Shown one piece after another: positions 44,439 through 54,769 of a DNA stretch of 64,000 nucleotides. Origin of the DNA: Acidimicrobiaceae bacterium (GTDB lineage Bacteria > Actinomycetota > Acidimicrobiia > Acidimicrobiales > RAAP-2); assembly GCA_003138855.1 (NCBI GenBank), contig PLHF01000129.1, positions 1,549-65,548 on the forward strand, written 5' to 3'. The number at the start of each line of letters is the position of its first letter. The stretch's first letter is position 1. A program made the translations under genes and the position numbers. The notes beneath the pieces are model-generated. The model made no database searches, was not told the DNA's origin, and was given only the letters and a program-made list of their open reading frames with translations.

Positions 44439-45997
44439 GCGCTCCGCTCGGCCAACGGGGCCTGCTCACCGGATGGGGGCGCACCGCACCGACCGCCGCC
44501 GAGGTGGTCCACGCCGTCGACGAGGACATCGTCGACGCCGCCATGGAAGCGGCCGGGGCCTCACGGTCGGAGCGGGGACGGGGCATCGTCGCCCGCGGCC
44601 TGGGCCGCAGTTACGGCGATGCCGCCCAGAACGCCGGCGGCACCGTGCTGGACGCCACCTGGCTGGACGCCTTCCACAAGGTGGACCTCGACTCCGGTGT
44701 GGTGACCGTGGGGGCTGGGGTCAGCTTGCAGACCCTGATGGAACGACTGGTACCGCTGGGCTGGTTCGTACCGGTTACCCCGGGTACCCGTCTGGTGACC
44801 GTCGGAGGCGCGATCGCCGCCGACATCCACGGGAAGAACCACCACATCGACGGTGCCTTCTGCTCCCACGTCCTCGAGATGACCCTGGTCACCCCGACCG
44901 GGAAGGTCACCCTCTCGCCCGCCTCGGACCCCGATCTCTTCTGGGCCACCGCCGGCGGCATGGGCCTCACCGGGGTCATCACGGACGCCACCATCCAGAT
45001 GATCGCGGTCGAGACCAGCTACATGCTGGTGGACACCGAACGGGCGCCCGACCTCGACAGTGTCATGGAGAAGATGCTCGGTGGCGACGACGCCTACCGG
45101 TACTCGGTTGCGTGGATCGACTGCCAGTCGACCGGACGCCGGCTGGGCCGGTCGGTCCTGACCCGAGGGGACCACGCCCGACTCGAGGACCTTCCCGAGC
45201 GCCTCCGGCGGTCACCGGACCGGGCCCGGGCATTCGTGCCCCGCACGCTCGCCCGGGTGCCGTTGACCCCACCCAACGGACTGCTCAATCCGCTCACCGT
45301 GGCGGCGTTCAACGAGTTCTGGTTCCGCAAGGCCCCCCTTCACCAGGTGGCCAAGCCTCATCACATGACCGGATTCTTCCATCCCCTCGACGGTGTGGGT
45401 GAGTGGAACCGGCTCTACGGCAGCAACGGGTTCCTGCAGTACCAGTTCGTGGTCCCCGACGAGCACGGGGAGACCGTGCGCCGGGTGATCGAGCGGCTGA
45501 CCGAGGTGAAACTGGCCTCGTTCCTGGCCGTGCTCAAGCGCTTCGGCCCCGACGACCCCGGCCCGCTCTCCTTCCCTATGCCCGGCTGGACACTGGCCCT
45601 CGATCTCCCGGTGGGCCACCACGACCTGGACCTTCTGCTCGATGCGCTCGACCAGAAGGTGATGGAGGCCGGCGGCCGGGTGTACCTGGCCAAGGACTCG
45701 CGCGTGGCTCCGGCCGCGTTCCGCACCATGTACCCGCGGGTCGACGAGTGGCTCGCCGTGCGGAACCGGGTCGATCCCCTCGGGGTGCTCCGATCCGACC
45801 TCGGCCGGCGGCTCGGACTGTGCTCCGACCGCCTGCCGCCCGCGCCCGGCCGGCGCACCAGGCGGGCGAGGAGCACAACGGCCGCTCCGGAGAAGGCCGC
45901 ACCAGTGCGCGGCGCCGGGGCATCCCCTGTCGCCAGAGGGACCGCAGCGACCCGCACCCCCCGCACCGATACCCCACCAGAACGGACAGGAACATGA
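44435..45997 (+). CDS. dprE1: Decaprenylphosphoryl-beta-D-ribose 2'-oxidase, Cys387-to-Ala type
   Basis: 520 residues from the GTG at 44435. The FAD domain includes ARGLGRSYGDAAQNAGG, VPVTPGTRLVTVGGAIAADIHGKNHH and GLTGVITDATIQM. The substrate domain ends in PLSFPMPGWTLALDLP, YLAKDSRVAP and YPRVDEW. In M. tuberculosis the equivalent of A388 here is Cys387, the residue attacked by benzothiazinones. The protein is about 60 residues longer at the C terminus, with a disordered Arg/Ala/Pro/Thr tail. It oxidises C2' of the ribose lipid before DprE2 reduces it. It overlaps dprE2 in ATGA. Confidence 0.93.
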   Translation: MSAPLGQRGLLTGWGRTAPTAAEVVHAVDEDIVDAAMEAAGASRSERGRGIVARGLGRSYGDAAQNAGGTVLDATWLDAFHKVDLDSGVVTVGAGVSLQTLMERLVPLGWFVPVTPGTRLVTVGGAIAADIHGKNHHIDGAFCSHVLEMTLVTPTGKVTLSPASDPDLFWATAGGMGLTGVITDATIQMIAVETSYMLVDTERAPDLDSVMEKMLGGDDAYRYSVAWIDCQSTGRRLGRSVLTRGDHARLEDLPERLRRSPDRARAFVPRTLARVPLTPPNGLLNPLTVAAFNEFWFRKAPLHQVAKPHHMTGFFHPLDGVGEWNRLYGSNGFLQYQFVVPDEHGETVRRVIERLTEVKLASFLAVLKRFGPDDPGPLSFPMPGWTLALDLPVGHHDLDLLLDALDQKVMEAGGRVYLAKDSRVAPAAFRTMYPRVDEWLAVRNRVDPLGVLRSDLGRRLGLCSDRLPPAPGRRTRRARSTTAAPEKAAPVRGAGASPVARGTAATRTPRTDTPPERTGT

Positions 45998-46755
45998 TCG
46001 ACGCCATCGGACGACCCCAGTCAGTGCTCGTGCTCGGAGGCGCTTCCGAGATCGCCCAGGCCATCGTGGCCAAGCTGGTCCCGGCCCGATGCCGGACCGT
46101 GGTGCTGGCCGGGCGGGAGAGCGCACGGCTGGCCGAGGCGGCCGAGGCGGCCAGGGCGGCCGGAGCCGACGTGGTCGAGACGGTGGCGTTCGACACCACG
46201 GACGTCGACCACCACCTCGCCTTCGTCGACCAGGTCTTCGATCGGTTCGGGGACTTCGACGTGGTCATCGCCGCAGCGGGCATCCTCGGCACCCAGGGCA
46301 TCCTCGAACGCGACCCGGTGGCGACGGCCTCGTTGCTCGCCGCCAACTTCACCGGGCTGGCCGCCGCGCTGGTGGCGGTGGCCGGGCGCCTGCGCCAGCA
46401 GGGACACGGTCGGCTGGTCGTGCTGTCCTCGGTGGCCGGCATCCGTGCCCGCAAGGCCAACTTCGTCTACGGATCCTCCAAGGCGGGGCTGGACGCCTTC
46501 GCCCAGGGCCTCGGCGACTCGCTGGAGGGCACCGGGGTCGGCGTTACGATCGTGCGCCCCGGGTTCGTGGTCGGGCGGATGACCGAGGGGATGGCGCCGG
46601 CGCCGTTCTCGACCACCCCGGACGCCGTGGCCGACGCCGTGGTCAAGAGCATCGAATCGGGCGCCGGCGTGGTCTACGTGCCCTCCGTTCTCCGTTGGGT
46701 CTTCGCCCTCATGCGTCTGCTCCCCCAGGTCGTCTGGCGGCGCATGCCCGGCTGA
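45994..46755 (+). CDS. dprE2: Decaprenylphosphoryl-2-keto-ribose reductase
   Basis: 253 residues of the short-chain dehydrogenase family. The ATG at 45994 overlaps the dprE1 stop, with GGACAGGAAC as ribosome site. The cofactor glycines are in LVLGGASEIAQAI, the catalytic serine and tyrosine-lysine are in VVLSSVAGI and VYGSSKAGLD, and the C-terminal tail FALMRLLPQVVWRRM resembles DprE2. It reduces the keto intermediate to decaprenyl-phosphoryl-arabinose. It converges with ppk2 over 18 bases, so the cassette ends here. Confidence 0.92.
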   Translation: MIDAIGRPQSVLVLGGASEIAQAIVAKLVPARCRTVVLAGRESARLAEAAEAARAAGADVVETVAFDTTDVDHHLAFVDQVFDRFGDFDVVIAAAGILGTQGILERDPVATASLLAANFTGLAAALVAVAGRLRQQGHGRLVVLSSVAGIRARKANFVYGSSKAGLDAFAQGLGDSLEGTGVGVTIVRPGFVVGRMTEGMAPAPFSTTPDAVADAVVKSIESGAGVVYVPSVLRWVFALMRLLPQVVWRRMPG

Positions 46756-46773
46756 TCAGCGGGGCGGCCCCGG

Positions 46774-47571
46774 CTACACCGTGAGGGTGGCGGCGTAGTC
46801 GGGCACGTAGGTGTAGAGGTCGCGCGAGGGGCGCTGGTAGGTGTCGTCCTTGACCCGCTTGGGCAGCTTGAGCCGCGTCAGGTCGACCGCCTGGTAGGGC
46901 ACCTGGCCCAGCAGGTGGGCGATGCAGTTGATGCGGGCGTTCCGCTTGTCCTCGGCGTCCACCACGAACCACGGCGACTCGGGGGTGTCGGTGTGGAGGA
47001 ACATGGCGTCCTTCGCCCTCGAGTAGTCCGACCAGCGCTGCCTGGCCTCGAGGTCGATCGGGCTCATCTTCCAGCGCCGCAGGGGATCGTGCAGGCGGCT
47101 CTGGAACCGGCGCTCCTGCTCGTCGTCGCTCACGGAGAACCAGTACTTGACGAGGATGATCCCGTCGTCGATCAACTGGTGCTCGAAGACCGGGCACTGC
47201 TGGAGGAACCGGTGGTACTGCTCGGAAGTGCAGTACCCCATCACGTGCTCGACCCCGGCCCGGTTGTACCAACTGCGATCGAACAGGGTCAGCTCGCCCG
47301 CGGACGGGAGATGGCTCACGTACCGCTGGAAGTACCACTGGGTCTGTTCGCGCTCGGTGGGTGACGGCAACGCCACGATGCGGCAGGCCCTCGGGCTCAG
47401 GTACTCGGCGATCCTCTTGATGACCCCGCCCTTGCCGGCTGCGTCACGGCCCTCGAAGACGACCACCACTCGGGCTCCGGTCTCGCGGATCCACTCGGTC
47501 ATGGTGGTCAACTCGGCCTGGAGTGCCAGCAGCTCCTCTGCGTAGCGCTCCCTCGGCATCCGGTGACCCAT
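46774..47571 (-). CDS. ppk2: Polyphosphate kinase 2
   Basis: 265 residues. Walker A is VVFEGRDAAGKGGVIKRI, the lid region has YFQRYVSHLPSAGE, and Walker B is LFDRSWYNRAGVEHVMG. WFVVDAEDKRNARINCI follows. The length fits class I PPK2, which phosphorylates nucleoside diphosphates (mainly GDP or ADP) with polyphosphate. The ATG at 47571 follows a G-rich stretch. It is a monocistronic-looking gene. Confidence 0.94.
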   Translation of the reverse strand: MGHRMPRERYAEELLALQAELTTMTEWIRETGARVVVVFEGRDAAGKGGVIKRIAEYLSPRACRIVALPSPTEREQTQWYFQRYVSHLPSAGELTLFDRSWYNRAGVEHVMGYCTSEQYHRFLQQCPVFEHQLIDDGIILVKYWFSVSDDEQERRFQSRLHDPLRRWKMSPIDLEARQRWSDYSRAKDAMFLHTDTPESPWFVVDAEDKRNARINCIAHLLGQVPYQAVDLTRLKLPKRVKDDTYQRPSRDLYTYVPDYAATLTV

Positions 47572-47601
47572 CGATCCCCCCCCTCGGCCCGTCGACCCGA
47601 C

Positions 47602-49146
47602 TCAGCCCACCTTAGATCGGGACGTCGTGGCCGAAGTGGTGCGGACCGACTCGGTGATGAAGTCACGCGCCGACGGCGAGAAGTAGCGAGACGGGGAGTT
47701 CACCTCGTCGTAGGTCAGCTTGGTTCCGTCCGCGCCCGAGGCGGGTTGGCCCGCCGGTGGGTCGAAGCTGAAGAAGTTGACCCAGGACGTGTTGATGTCC
47801 ATCTCCATGGCCCGCACCGCGCCGGCACGGGCCAGCACGTCGGCCAGGTCCACGATGGACAGCCCCGACCCGCCGGCGTACACCAGCGCGCCGTCGGCGG
47901 TGATGCCGAGCCCCGAGCGCCACACCTGCACCTGGCCACCGAGCGTGGCACCCCACCTGCTGTGGTCGTTGGCGTCGAGCCCGGGGACGGGTTGGCCGTT
48001 GTCGACGATGAGATCCAGATTCTGGCGGACGGCCACCACCGAAGGGGACATGGTGACATCGGTGCCCCAGGCCCCGATGTCGGGTGTCCCGTCCTTGTGG
48101 ATCACCAGGGAGGCCGACCCCGCCTGGAGCGGGTACCCGGCCGAGGTCACGCCGTCGAGGTAGAAGCCACCGTTGGAGTCCTGCATGCGGAACCCCGAGT
48201 TGAAGGCGGCGTCCAGGGTGTCGAGCGCGGAACCGGCGATGGGGGGGCTGTTGGTCCACGCCGGCCCGGGGGACGGGATCATGGATCCGGCATACAGCGT
48301 GGTGGAGAGCAGCTTGGTGTCCATCCAGGCGACGCCGGTGACCAGGCTGGTGTTGACCGCGTTGGGACGCAGGTAGGCCGCGTACATGGCCGGGATCCCG
48401 GCCACGGTGCGGCCGATCGGATGCCACTGCCCCTCACCGGGGGTGGGGTCCGAGACGAAGGGGGTGACGGCCGCCGGGACCGGAAGGTGGGCGGAACCCG
48501 CGGCGACCGTCGTGCTCGTGCCCTGTGTCGGGGCCGGAATGGCACCGGCTGCCGGCTTCCCGCCCTTGGGCGGAGCGTTCCAGGTGTACCAGGTGTTCTC
48601 CGCCCAGGTGACCAGGCCGCCACCGCCATGGTCGCGGACCCACTCGGTGAGCCGTGCCCCCACGGTATTGCCCATCGCCTGATCGGTGGCTGCCGACCCG
48701 GCCGAGAGCCACACCGGCGTCAGCAGCAGCAGGACGACCAGGGCCACCGTCGACTTCGGGTGGCGGCCGAATACCGTCCTCCGGCGGCGGACTTTCTCGC
48801 GGCGGCGCTCCCTGCGCTCCCTCCGGGTCGGGCGGAGCAGGGCGTGGTCGCGGCGCGTTGCCCCTGCCGCCCGGTCGGTGGGTGTGGTGACGATCAGGGG
48901 GATGCCGGTGACAGGTCGAACCGACCCCCCCGCCCGGATGCCGTCCTTGGTGGCGGCGGCCGGATCGACGTGCTCCCCGACCACCCCGGAACCCGGCGCA
49001 GGTGTCAGGCCGTCCTGATCGAAAACGATGTTGCCTCCCAAGGCGCTCTCCGAACCTCTTTCTACTCGCTGCACTGCGTTCGCACGCTCCACAGGGCCGG
49101 CTTGGTCCACCGGGATGGCCATCACGGCGGGCGCGGAGCCGTGCAC
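47602..49146 (-). CDS. Membrane-anchored phosphodiester glycosidase-family protein (NAGPA/DUF2233-like)
   Basis: 514 residues from a GTG at 49146 with GGGAG upstream; ATG at 49122 is an alternative. A basic cytoplasmic segment (RRERRERRREKVRRRR) precedes a membrane helix (about 132-150). The outer domain (about 230-500) contains NSGFRMQDSNGGFYLDG, LDLIVDNGQPVPG, YAGGSGLSIVDLADVLARAG and MEMDIN, the pattern of the phosphodiester glycosidase family. Those enzymes cleave sugar phosphodiesters such as wall or exopolysaccharide links. Its substrate here is unknown; the nearby arabinan genes make an envelope role plausible. Confidence 0.85.
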   Translation of the reverse strand: MHGSAPAVMAIPVDQAGPVERANAVQRVERGSESALGGNIVFDQDGLTPAPGSGVVGEHVDPAAATKDGIRAGGSVRPVTGIPLIVTTPTDRAAGATRRDHALLRPTRRERRERRREKVRRRRTVFGRHPKSTVALVVLLLLTPVWLSAGSAATDQAMGNTVGARLTEWVRDHGGGGLVTWAENTWYTWNAPPKGGKPAAGAIPAPTQGTSTTVAAGSAHLPVPAAVTPFVSDPTPGEGQWHPIGRTVAGIPAMYAAYLRPNAVNTSLVTGVAWMDTKLLSTTLYAGSMIPSPGPAWTNSPPIAGSALDTLDAAFNSGFRMQDSNGGFYLDGVTSAGYPLQAGSASLVIHKDGTPDIGAWGTDVTMSPSVVAVRQNLDLIVDNGQPVPGLDANDHSRWGATLGGQVQVWRSGLGITADGALVYAGGSGLSIVDLADVLARAGAVRAMEMDINTSWVNFFSFDPPAGQPASGADGTKLTYDEVNSPSRYFSPSARDFITESVRTTSATTSRSKVG

Positions 49147-49270
49147 ACGCTCCCGGCCCCACCACCAGTAACCCAGGTGGGGCTGACAACTTCATGAACC
49201 GCGGGAAGGTCGGGTCAAGCGCCCCCGGCCGACCATCAGCTTCCCACGGGCCGGCACACGAGTGTGGGCA

Positions 49271-49342
49271 CCACCGGGCCGTCCCGGCAGGCCAGCCTGT
49301 GCTCCGGAACGGCCCGGTGGGCCACCGGGCCGTTCCGGCAGG
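49271..49342. repeat. Palindrome plus a third repeat copy downstream of pcrA
   Basis: 49304-49320 is the exact inverse of 49322-49338 (17 bp, one-base centre). A third copy at 49271-49291 matches 49322-49342 in 20 of 21 positions. It lies just after the pcrA stop and likely terminates that operon. The direct third copy lets two alternative stems form. Confidence 0.65.
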
Positions 49343-51820
49343 TCAGGACCGCTTGAGCGGAGCCATGCGGAGCAGGAGCTTCTTGCGCCCGACCGTCCCG
49401 AACCGGACAACCGCTTCGGCATCCTCGCCGGCGCCTCCGGTCTCGAGCACGTTCCCCTCGCCCCACTGGCCGTGGACCACCTTGTCCCCGACCGCCAGCC
49501 CGAGGAGCTCGGCACCACTGGAGGCCGGGGGCCGTCGGCGTCTACCGGTGGCATCGAATCCGCCGTCCGGCTGCGACACCCCACGGCCGAAGACGCTCCG
49601 CCCGGGTGTCCCCCCGTCGTCCGGTGTCGGGTACCGGCTCCCCGACGACAGGGAGCGCCCACGAGCCGGAGAACCGAACCCCGTCGTGCCGGCATCGGCG
49701 CCCGCATCCCGCACCAGCTCGCCAGGGATCTCGTTGAGGAACCGGCTCGGAATGTTGCTACTGGTGCTCCCCCAGAGCATGCGGCTCCAGGCATGGGAGA
49801 CATAGAGGTGCCGCTCGGCCCGGGTGATGCCCACATAGCAGAGCCGCCGCTCCTCCTCGAGCTCCACCGGATCCCCCAGGGAGCGCAGGTGGGGGAAGAT
49901 CCCGTCCTCCATGCCGACCAGGAACACCGCGGGGAACTCGAGGCCCTTGGCGATGTGCATGGTCATCAGGGAGACCTTGGTCCCGTCGCCGTCGAGCTGA
50001 TCCGAGTCGGCAACCAGGGCCGCTGCCTCCAGGAACTCGGCCAGCGTGCGGTACTCCGCAGCCACGCCGACCAGCTCGTCCACGTTCTCGACCCGACCGA
50101 GCGCCTCGATGGTCCCCTCCGACAGCAGTTCGCTCCGGTAGCCGGTCCGCTCGACGATGGCGGTCACCAGCTCGCCGGGTCCCAGTGCCCCCTCGTCGCC
50201 ACCGGTGGGCCCGTCGGCGGGCACGGCGGGCCCCCCCCACGGCCCCGCCCCGTCCAGACCGTCGGGGGCGATGGCGTCGCCGTTCTCGTCGACCAGAAGT
50301 GGAACGGCCATCTGCGCCCGCAGGTCGTCGAGCAGTGCCGAGAGATCGATGAGGGCCTTGCCGGCCTTGCCACCCACCCCGGCGTCATCGGCGTGGGCCA
50401 CGGCCTCCCCGAACGACAGGCCCCGGCCGCCCGACCACCCGGCCAGCTTGGCCACCGAGGTGTCGCCCACCCCACGCTTGGGAACGTTGACGATGCGGCG
50501 CCAGCTGACCTCGTCGTCCGGGTTGACCAGGACGCGGAGGTAGGCCAGGACGTCCTTCACCTCGCGGCGGTCGTAGAACTTGGTGCCGCCCACCACCTTG
50601 TAGGGCACCTCGGCCCGGACCATGGCCTCCTCGAGGGCGCGGCTCTGGGCGTTGGTCCGATAGAAGACGGCCACATCGCCCCAGTGGAGGCCCTGGTCGC
50701 CGCGCAGCCGGACGATCTCGTGGGCGACCCACTCCGCCTCGTCGTGCTCGTCCTCCGCCCGGTAGCGGGTGATCCGCTCGCCCTCCCCGCGATCGGTCCA
50801 CAGCGTCTTCGGCTTGCGGGAGACGTTGTTGGTGATCACGGCGTTGGCTGCGTCGAGGATGGTCTGGGTGGAGCGGAAGTTCTGGTCCAGGGTGATCGCG
50901 GTGGCGTCGGGGAAGGCCTTTTCGAAGTCGAGGATGTTGGAGATGTCCGCACCGCGGAACCGGTAGACCGACTGGTCGCTGTCCCCCACCACGACGATGT
51001 TCCGGTGCTCACCGGCCAGCAGGACGGCCAGCGCGTTCTGAACGGGGTTGGTGTCTTGGTACTCGTCGATCAGGAGGTGGGTGAACCGGTTCCGGTAGTG
51101 CTCGAGGACGTCGGGGTGCTCTCGGAACAGGCGAACCGTGTTGAGGAGCAGGTCGTCGAAGTCCATGGCGTTGGCCGACAGCATCCGCTGCTGGTAGAGG
51201 TCGAACACGTCGGCCACCCGCCGGTCGAAGATGGTTACGGCTGCGGCCCGGTACTCGGCTGGGCCCTGCTGCCGTGACTTGGCCTGGCTGATCTGGCCCA
51301 GGATCGAACGGGGGGAGAGCTTCTTCGTGTCGATGTCGAGCTCGCGGCAGACGATCTCGATCAGCCGGCGCGAGTCGGCGTCGTCGTAGATGGTGAACGA
51401 GCCCTTGTAGCCCAGGCGATCGCCGTGGGCCCGAAGGATGCGCACGCAGGCGGAGTGGAAGGTGGACACCCACATGCGCCCGGCGCGGGGCCCGACCAGA
51501 TCGGCCACGCGCCGGCGCATCTCGTCCGCCGCCTTGTTGGTGAAGGTGATGGCCAGGATCTGCCAGGGTGCGGCATCACCGGAGGCGATCAGGTGGGCGA
51601 TGCGCCGGGTCAGCACCCGGGTCTTGCCCGAACCGGCCCCGGCCACGATCAGCAGGGGGCCGCCCCGGTGGACCACCGACGCCCGCTGGGGGCCGGTGAG
51701 CCCCTCCACCAGGTCCTCCCCACCGGCCGGCTGCGTCTGCCCGGGGGTCCCACCCGAGCCCAGGCGGAGCCCGCCGCTGTCGTGAGGGAGCCGGTCGGCG
51801 CTCCCTCCCCACGAGGTCAT
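49343..51820 (-). CDS. pcrA: UvrD/PcrA-type DNA helicase
   Basis: 825 residues from the ATG at 51820. Motif I is [14 protein letters not shown], motif Ia [10 protein letters not shown], motif [12 protein letters not shown], motif [18 protein letters not shown], motif [13 protein letters not shown], motif [26 protein letters not shown], and motif [16 protein letters not shown]-terminal Tudor-like domain ([16 protein letters not shown]) matches PcrA. It is a 3'-5' helicase for repair and replication-fork maintenance. The ATG overlaps the guaA stop (ATGA), an unusual pairing with purine synthesis. Confidence 0.95.
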   Translation of the reverse strand: MTSWGGSADRLPHDSGGLRLGSGGTPGQTQPAGGEDLVEGLTGPQRASVVHRGGPLLIVAGAGSGKTRVLTRRIAHLIASGDAAPWQILAITFTNKAADEMRRRVADLVGPRAGRMWVSTFHSACVRILRAHGDRLGYKGSFTIYDDADSRRLIEIVCRELDIDTKKLSPRSILGQISQAKSRQQGPAEYRAAAVTIFDRRVADVFDLYQQRMLSANAMDFDDLLLNTVRLFREHPDVLEHYRNRFTHLLIDEYQDTNPVQNALAVLLAGEHRNIVVVGDSDQSVYRFRGADISNILDFEKAFPDATAITLDQNFRSTQTILDAANAVITNNVSRKPKTLWTDRGEGERITRYRAEDEHDEAEWVAHEIVRLRGDQGLHWGDVAVFYRTNAQSRALEEAMVRAEVPYKVVGGTKFYDRREVKDVLAYLRVLVNPDDEVSWRRIVNVPKRGVGDTSVAKLAGWSGGRGLSFGEAVAHADDAGVGGKAGKALIDLSALLDDLRAQMAVPLLVDENGDAIAPDGLDGAGPWGGPAVPADGPTGGDEGALGPGELVTAIVERTGYRSELLSEGTIEALGRVENVDELVGVAAEYRTLAEFLEAAALVADSDQLDGDGTKVSLMTMHIAKGLEFPAVFLVGMEDGIFPHLRSLGDPVELEEERRLCYVGITRAERHLYVSHAWSRMLWGSTSSNIPSRFLNEIPGELVRDAGADAGTTGFGSPARGRSLSSGSRYPTPDDGGTPGRSVFGRGVSQPDGGFDATGRRRRPPASSGAELLGLAVGDKVVHGQWGEGNVLETGGAGEDAEAVVRFGTVGRKKLLLRMAPLKRS

Positions 51821-53433
51821 TCCCACTCGATGGTCCCGGGCGGCTTGGAGGTGATGTCCAGAGCCACCCGGTTGACGCCCTCCACCTCGTTGATGATGCG
51901 GGAGGAGAGGCGTTCCAGCAGGTCGTAGGGCAGGCGGGCCCAATCGGCCGTCATGGCGTCGTCGCTGGAGACGGCGCGGATGACGATGGGGTACGCGTAG
52001 GTCCTCCCGTCGCCCATCACCCCCACCGTGCGAACGGCCGGGAGGACGGCGAAACTCTGCCACAGGTCGCGATAGAGGCCGGCACGGCGCACCTCCTCGA
52101 CGACGATGGCATCGGCGGCCCGGAGGATCTCGGCCCGCTCCGATGTCACCTCTCCGACGATGCGCACGGCCAGGCCGGGACCGGGGAAGGGCTGTCGCCA
52201 CACGATCTCGTGGGGGAGCCCCAGCTCCTCCCCGACCGCCCGGACCTCGTCCTTGAACAGCAGGCGCAGCGGCTCGACCAGGTCGAAAGCCAGGTCCTCG
52301 GGCAGCCCGCCGACGTTGTGGTGGGACTTGATGGTGGCCGCAGAGCCCGAGCCCGACTCGATGACGTCCGGGTAGAGGGTACCCTGCACCAGGTAGCCGG
52401 CCGCCTCCTCCACGGTGTCGCCGGCCCCGTCCTGGCCGGCCGGGCTGAACTTCTCGATGACCAGGTCGCGGGCGACCTCCTCGAAGATGCGGATGAACAG
52501 CTCGCCGATGATCTTGCGCTTCGTCTCCGGATCGGTGACCCCGGACAGTGCCTCGAAGAACCGGTCGGCCGCCTTCACGTGGACCAGGTCGATGTGGAAC
52601 TGCCGGCGGAACGTCTCCTCGACCTGTTCGCTCTCATTGGCCCGCATCAGGCCGGTGTCGACGTAGACGCAGGTGAGCTGGTCGCCGATGGCCTTGTGGA
52701 CCAGGGCTGCCGCTACTGCCGAGTCCACGCCGCCGGACAGCGCGCACAGCACGGGCGAGGACCCGACCTGGGAGCGGACCGCCTGCACCTGCGATTCGAT
52801 GATCGAGGTGTGGGTCCACGACGGCGGGCAGTGGCACACGTCGTAGAGGAACCGCTCGAGCAGATCGCGGCCCCGCTCGGTGTGCGCCACCTCGGGGTGG
52901 AATTGCACCCCGTAGATGGCACGCTCGCCGTCGTGGAGTGCGGCCACCGGCGCGTCGGGGCTCGACGCGGTGGCCACGAAGCCGTCGGGCACCCGGGTGA
53001 TGGCGTCGCCGTGGCTCATCCAGACCTCGGCGTCCTCCGGCCAGTCGACGAACAGAGGTGAGCGGCCGGTCAGCGTCAGCGGCGTGCGGCCGTACTCGCC
53101 CCTCCCGGTGCGGGACACCTCGCCCCCGAGCTGCCGGGTCAGCAATTGGGCGCCGTAGCAGATACCCAGAATGGGGACGCCGGTGTCATAGATGGCCGGA
53201 TCGATGGTCGGGGCCGGCGTCTCGTTGACCGACTTGGGCCCCCCCGAGAGGATGATGCCCGAAGGATGGCGGGCCATCAGCTCCGACGCGGTGGCGGAGT
53301 GGGGGACGATCTCCGAGTAGACGTGGGCCTCGCGCACCCGGCGGGCGATCAGCTGCGCGTACTGGGCACCGAAGTCGACGACCAGTACCGGCCCCTCGCC
53401 GCGCTCGCCGGCATCCGTGGTGTCCGGGCTCAA
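51817..53433 (-). CDS. guaA: GMP synthase (glutamine-hydrolysing)
   Basis: 538 residues from a TTG start, the only start that follows the guaB3 stop, overlapping it in TTGA. The amidotransferase domain has [19 protein letters not shown], the nucleophile GICYGAQ, and VQFHPEV. The synthetase domain has [27 protein letters not shown] and SHHNVGG, and ends in [12 protein letters not shown]. The enzyme aminates XMP to GMP. TTG probably lowers initiation relative to guaB3. Confidence 0.95.
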   Translation of the reverse strand: MSPDTTDAGERGEGPVLVVDFGAQYAQLIARRVREAHVYSEIVPHSATASELMARHPSGIILSGGPKSVNETPAPTIDPAIYDTGVPILGICYGAQLLTRQLGGEVSRTGRGEYGRTPLTLTGRSPLFVDWPEDAEVWMSHGDAITRVPDGFVATASSPDAPVAALHDGERAIYGVQFHPEVAHTERGRDLLERFLYDVCHCPPSWTHTSIIESQVQAVRSQVGSSPVLCALSGGVDSAVAAALVHKAIGDQLTCVYVDTGLMRANESEQVEETFRRQFHIDLVHVKAADRFFEALSGVTDPETKRKIIGELFIRIFEEVARDLVIEKFSPAGQDGAGDTVEEAAGYLVQGTLYPDVIESGSGSAATIKSHHNVGGLPEDLAFDLVEPLRLLFKDEVRAVGEELGLPHEIVWRQPFPGPGLAVRIVGEVTSERAEILRAADAIVVEEVRRAGLYRDLWQSFAVLPAVRTVGVMGDGRTYAYPIVIRAVSSDDAMTADWARLPYDLLERLSSRIINEVEGVNRVALDITSKPPGTIEWE

Positions 53434-54593
53434 TGGCCCATGCCGACACCCTGCGAGCGCTGCAGGTCCTTACCCTCGGTCTGCAGTGCCGGTGCCACCA
53501 TGACCTCGGCCTTCTGGAACTCCTTGACCGTCTGGTAGCCGCATGTGGCCATGGCCGTGCTCAGCGCCCCGAACAGGTTCATCCGGCCGTCGTTCTCGTG
53601 GGCGGGCCCGAGGAGGATCTCCTGGAGCGTGCCCCTTGTGGTGGTCTGGACCCGGGCGCCGCGGGGCAGCGTGGGATGGAATGTGGCCATGCCCCAGTGG
53701 TAACCACGGGCCGGCGCCTCCACCGCGGAGGAGAGCGGCGAGCCCAGCATGACCGCGTCCGCACCGCAGGCCACCGCCTTGGCCACGTCCCCGCCCTTGG
53801 ACATGCCGCCATCGGCGATCACATGGCAGTAGACGCCGGTCTCGTCGAGGTGCCGCATGCGGGCGCCGGCCACATCGGCGATGGCCGTGGCCTGGGGAAC
53901 CCCGATCCCCAGCACGCCCCGGGTCGTGCAGGCGTTACCCGGCCCGACCCCTACGAGCACGCCCACCGCGCCGGTGCGCATCAGGTGGAGGCCCGCCTGG
54001 TAGGAGGCGCAGCCGCCGACGATCACCGGGATCTCGAACTCGCGGATGAAGCGCTTGAGGTTGAGCGGCTCGGCCGTCTTCGACACGTGCTCGGCGGAGA
54101 CCACCGTCCCCTGGATGACCAGCAGGTCCAACTCGGCGGCCAGGACAGCCGGGGCGAAGGTCTCCGTCTTCTGCGGCGTCACCGAGGCAGCGGTGGTGAT
54201 GCCCGCCGCCTTCATCTCCTTGATGCGCTCGGTCACCAGCTCCAACCTGACCGGCTCGGCGTACATCTGCTGCATCCGGGCCGTGGCCTTCTCCGCCGGG
54301 AGCTCCCGGATCTCGTCGAACAGCGGGGTCGGATCCTCGTAGCGGGTCCACAGCCCTTCGAGGTTGAGCACCGCCAGGCCGCCGAGACGGCCGATCTCGA
54401 TGGCGGTGAAAGGGCTCACCACCCCGTCCATGGCCGACGCCATCAGGGGGAGTTCGAAGCGGTAAGCATCGATCTCCCAGCTGATGTCGACATCCTCCGG
54501 ATCGCGGGTGCGACGGCTCGGGACGATGGCGATGTCGTCGAACCCATAGGCCCTCCGGCCCGACTTGAAGATGCCAATCTCTAGCTCAGCCAC
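53430..54593 (-). CDS. guaB3: GuaB3-type IMP dehydrogenase-like protein
   Basis: 387 residues from the GTG at 54593, with GGAGG eight bases upstream. It lacks the CBS insertion of standard [25 protein letters not shown] and [13 protein letters not shown] open the barrel. The catalytic cysteine loop is [16 protein letters not shown], and [30 protein letters not shown] binds phosphate. Actinobacteria often carry this form besides true GuaB; its activity on IMP is less certain. It is transcribed with guaA, which supports a guanine-nucleotide role. A 176-base spacer separates it from the NUDIX gene. Confidence 0.9.
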   Translation of the reverse strand: MAELEIGIFKSGRRAYGFDDIAIVPSRRTRDPEDVDISWEIDAYRFELPLMASAMDGVVSPFTAIEIGRLGGLAVLNLEGLWTRYEDPTPLFDEIRELPAEKATARMQQMYAEPVRLELVTERIKEMKAAGITTAASVTPQKTETFAPAVLAAELDLLVIQGTVVSAEHVSKTAEPLNLKRFIREFEIPVIVGGCASYQAGLHLMRTGAVGVLVGVGPGNACTTRGVLGIGVPQATAIADVAGARMRHLDETGVYCHVIADGGMSKGGDVAKAVACGADAVMLGSPLSSAVEAPARGYHWGMATFHPTLPRGARVQTTTRGTLQEILLGPAHENDGRMNLFGALSTAMATCGYQTVKEFQKAEVMVAPALQTEGKDLQRSQGVGMGH

Positions 54594-54769
54594 GTGAATG
54601 TCCTCCGGACGATGATCGCAGTTCTCCGAACCTCCCATCGATGGCAGCCCCGAACACCGCGTCCACCGACTGTCCCCACGATACCGCCTGGGCACCCCTC
54701 GCCGACTATCGCCCGCCGGCGCTCGGAACGGCATCCGGGGCGTGGGCTGCCGGAAGCGCCCACCGGCTC

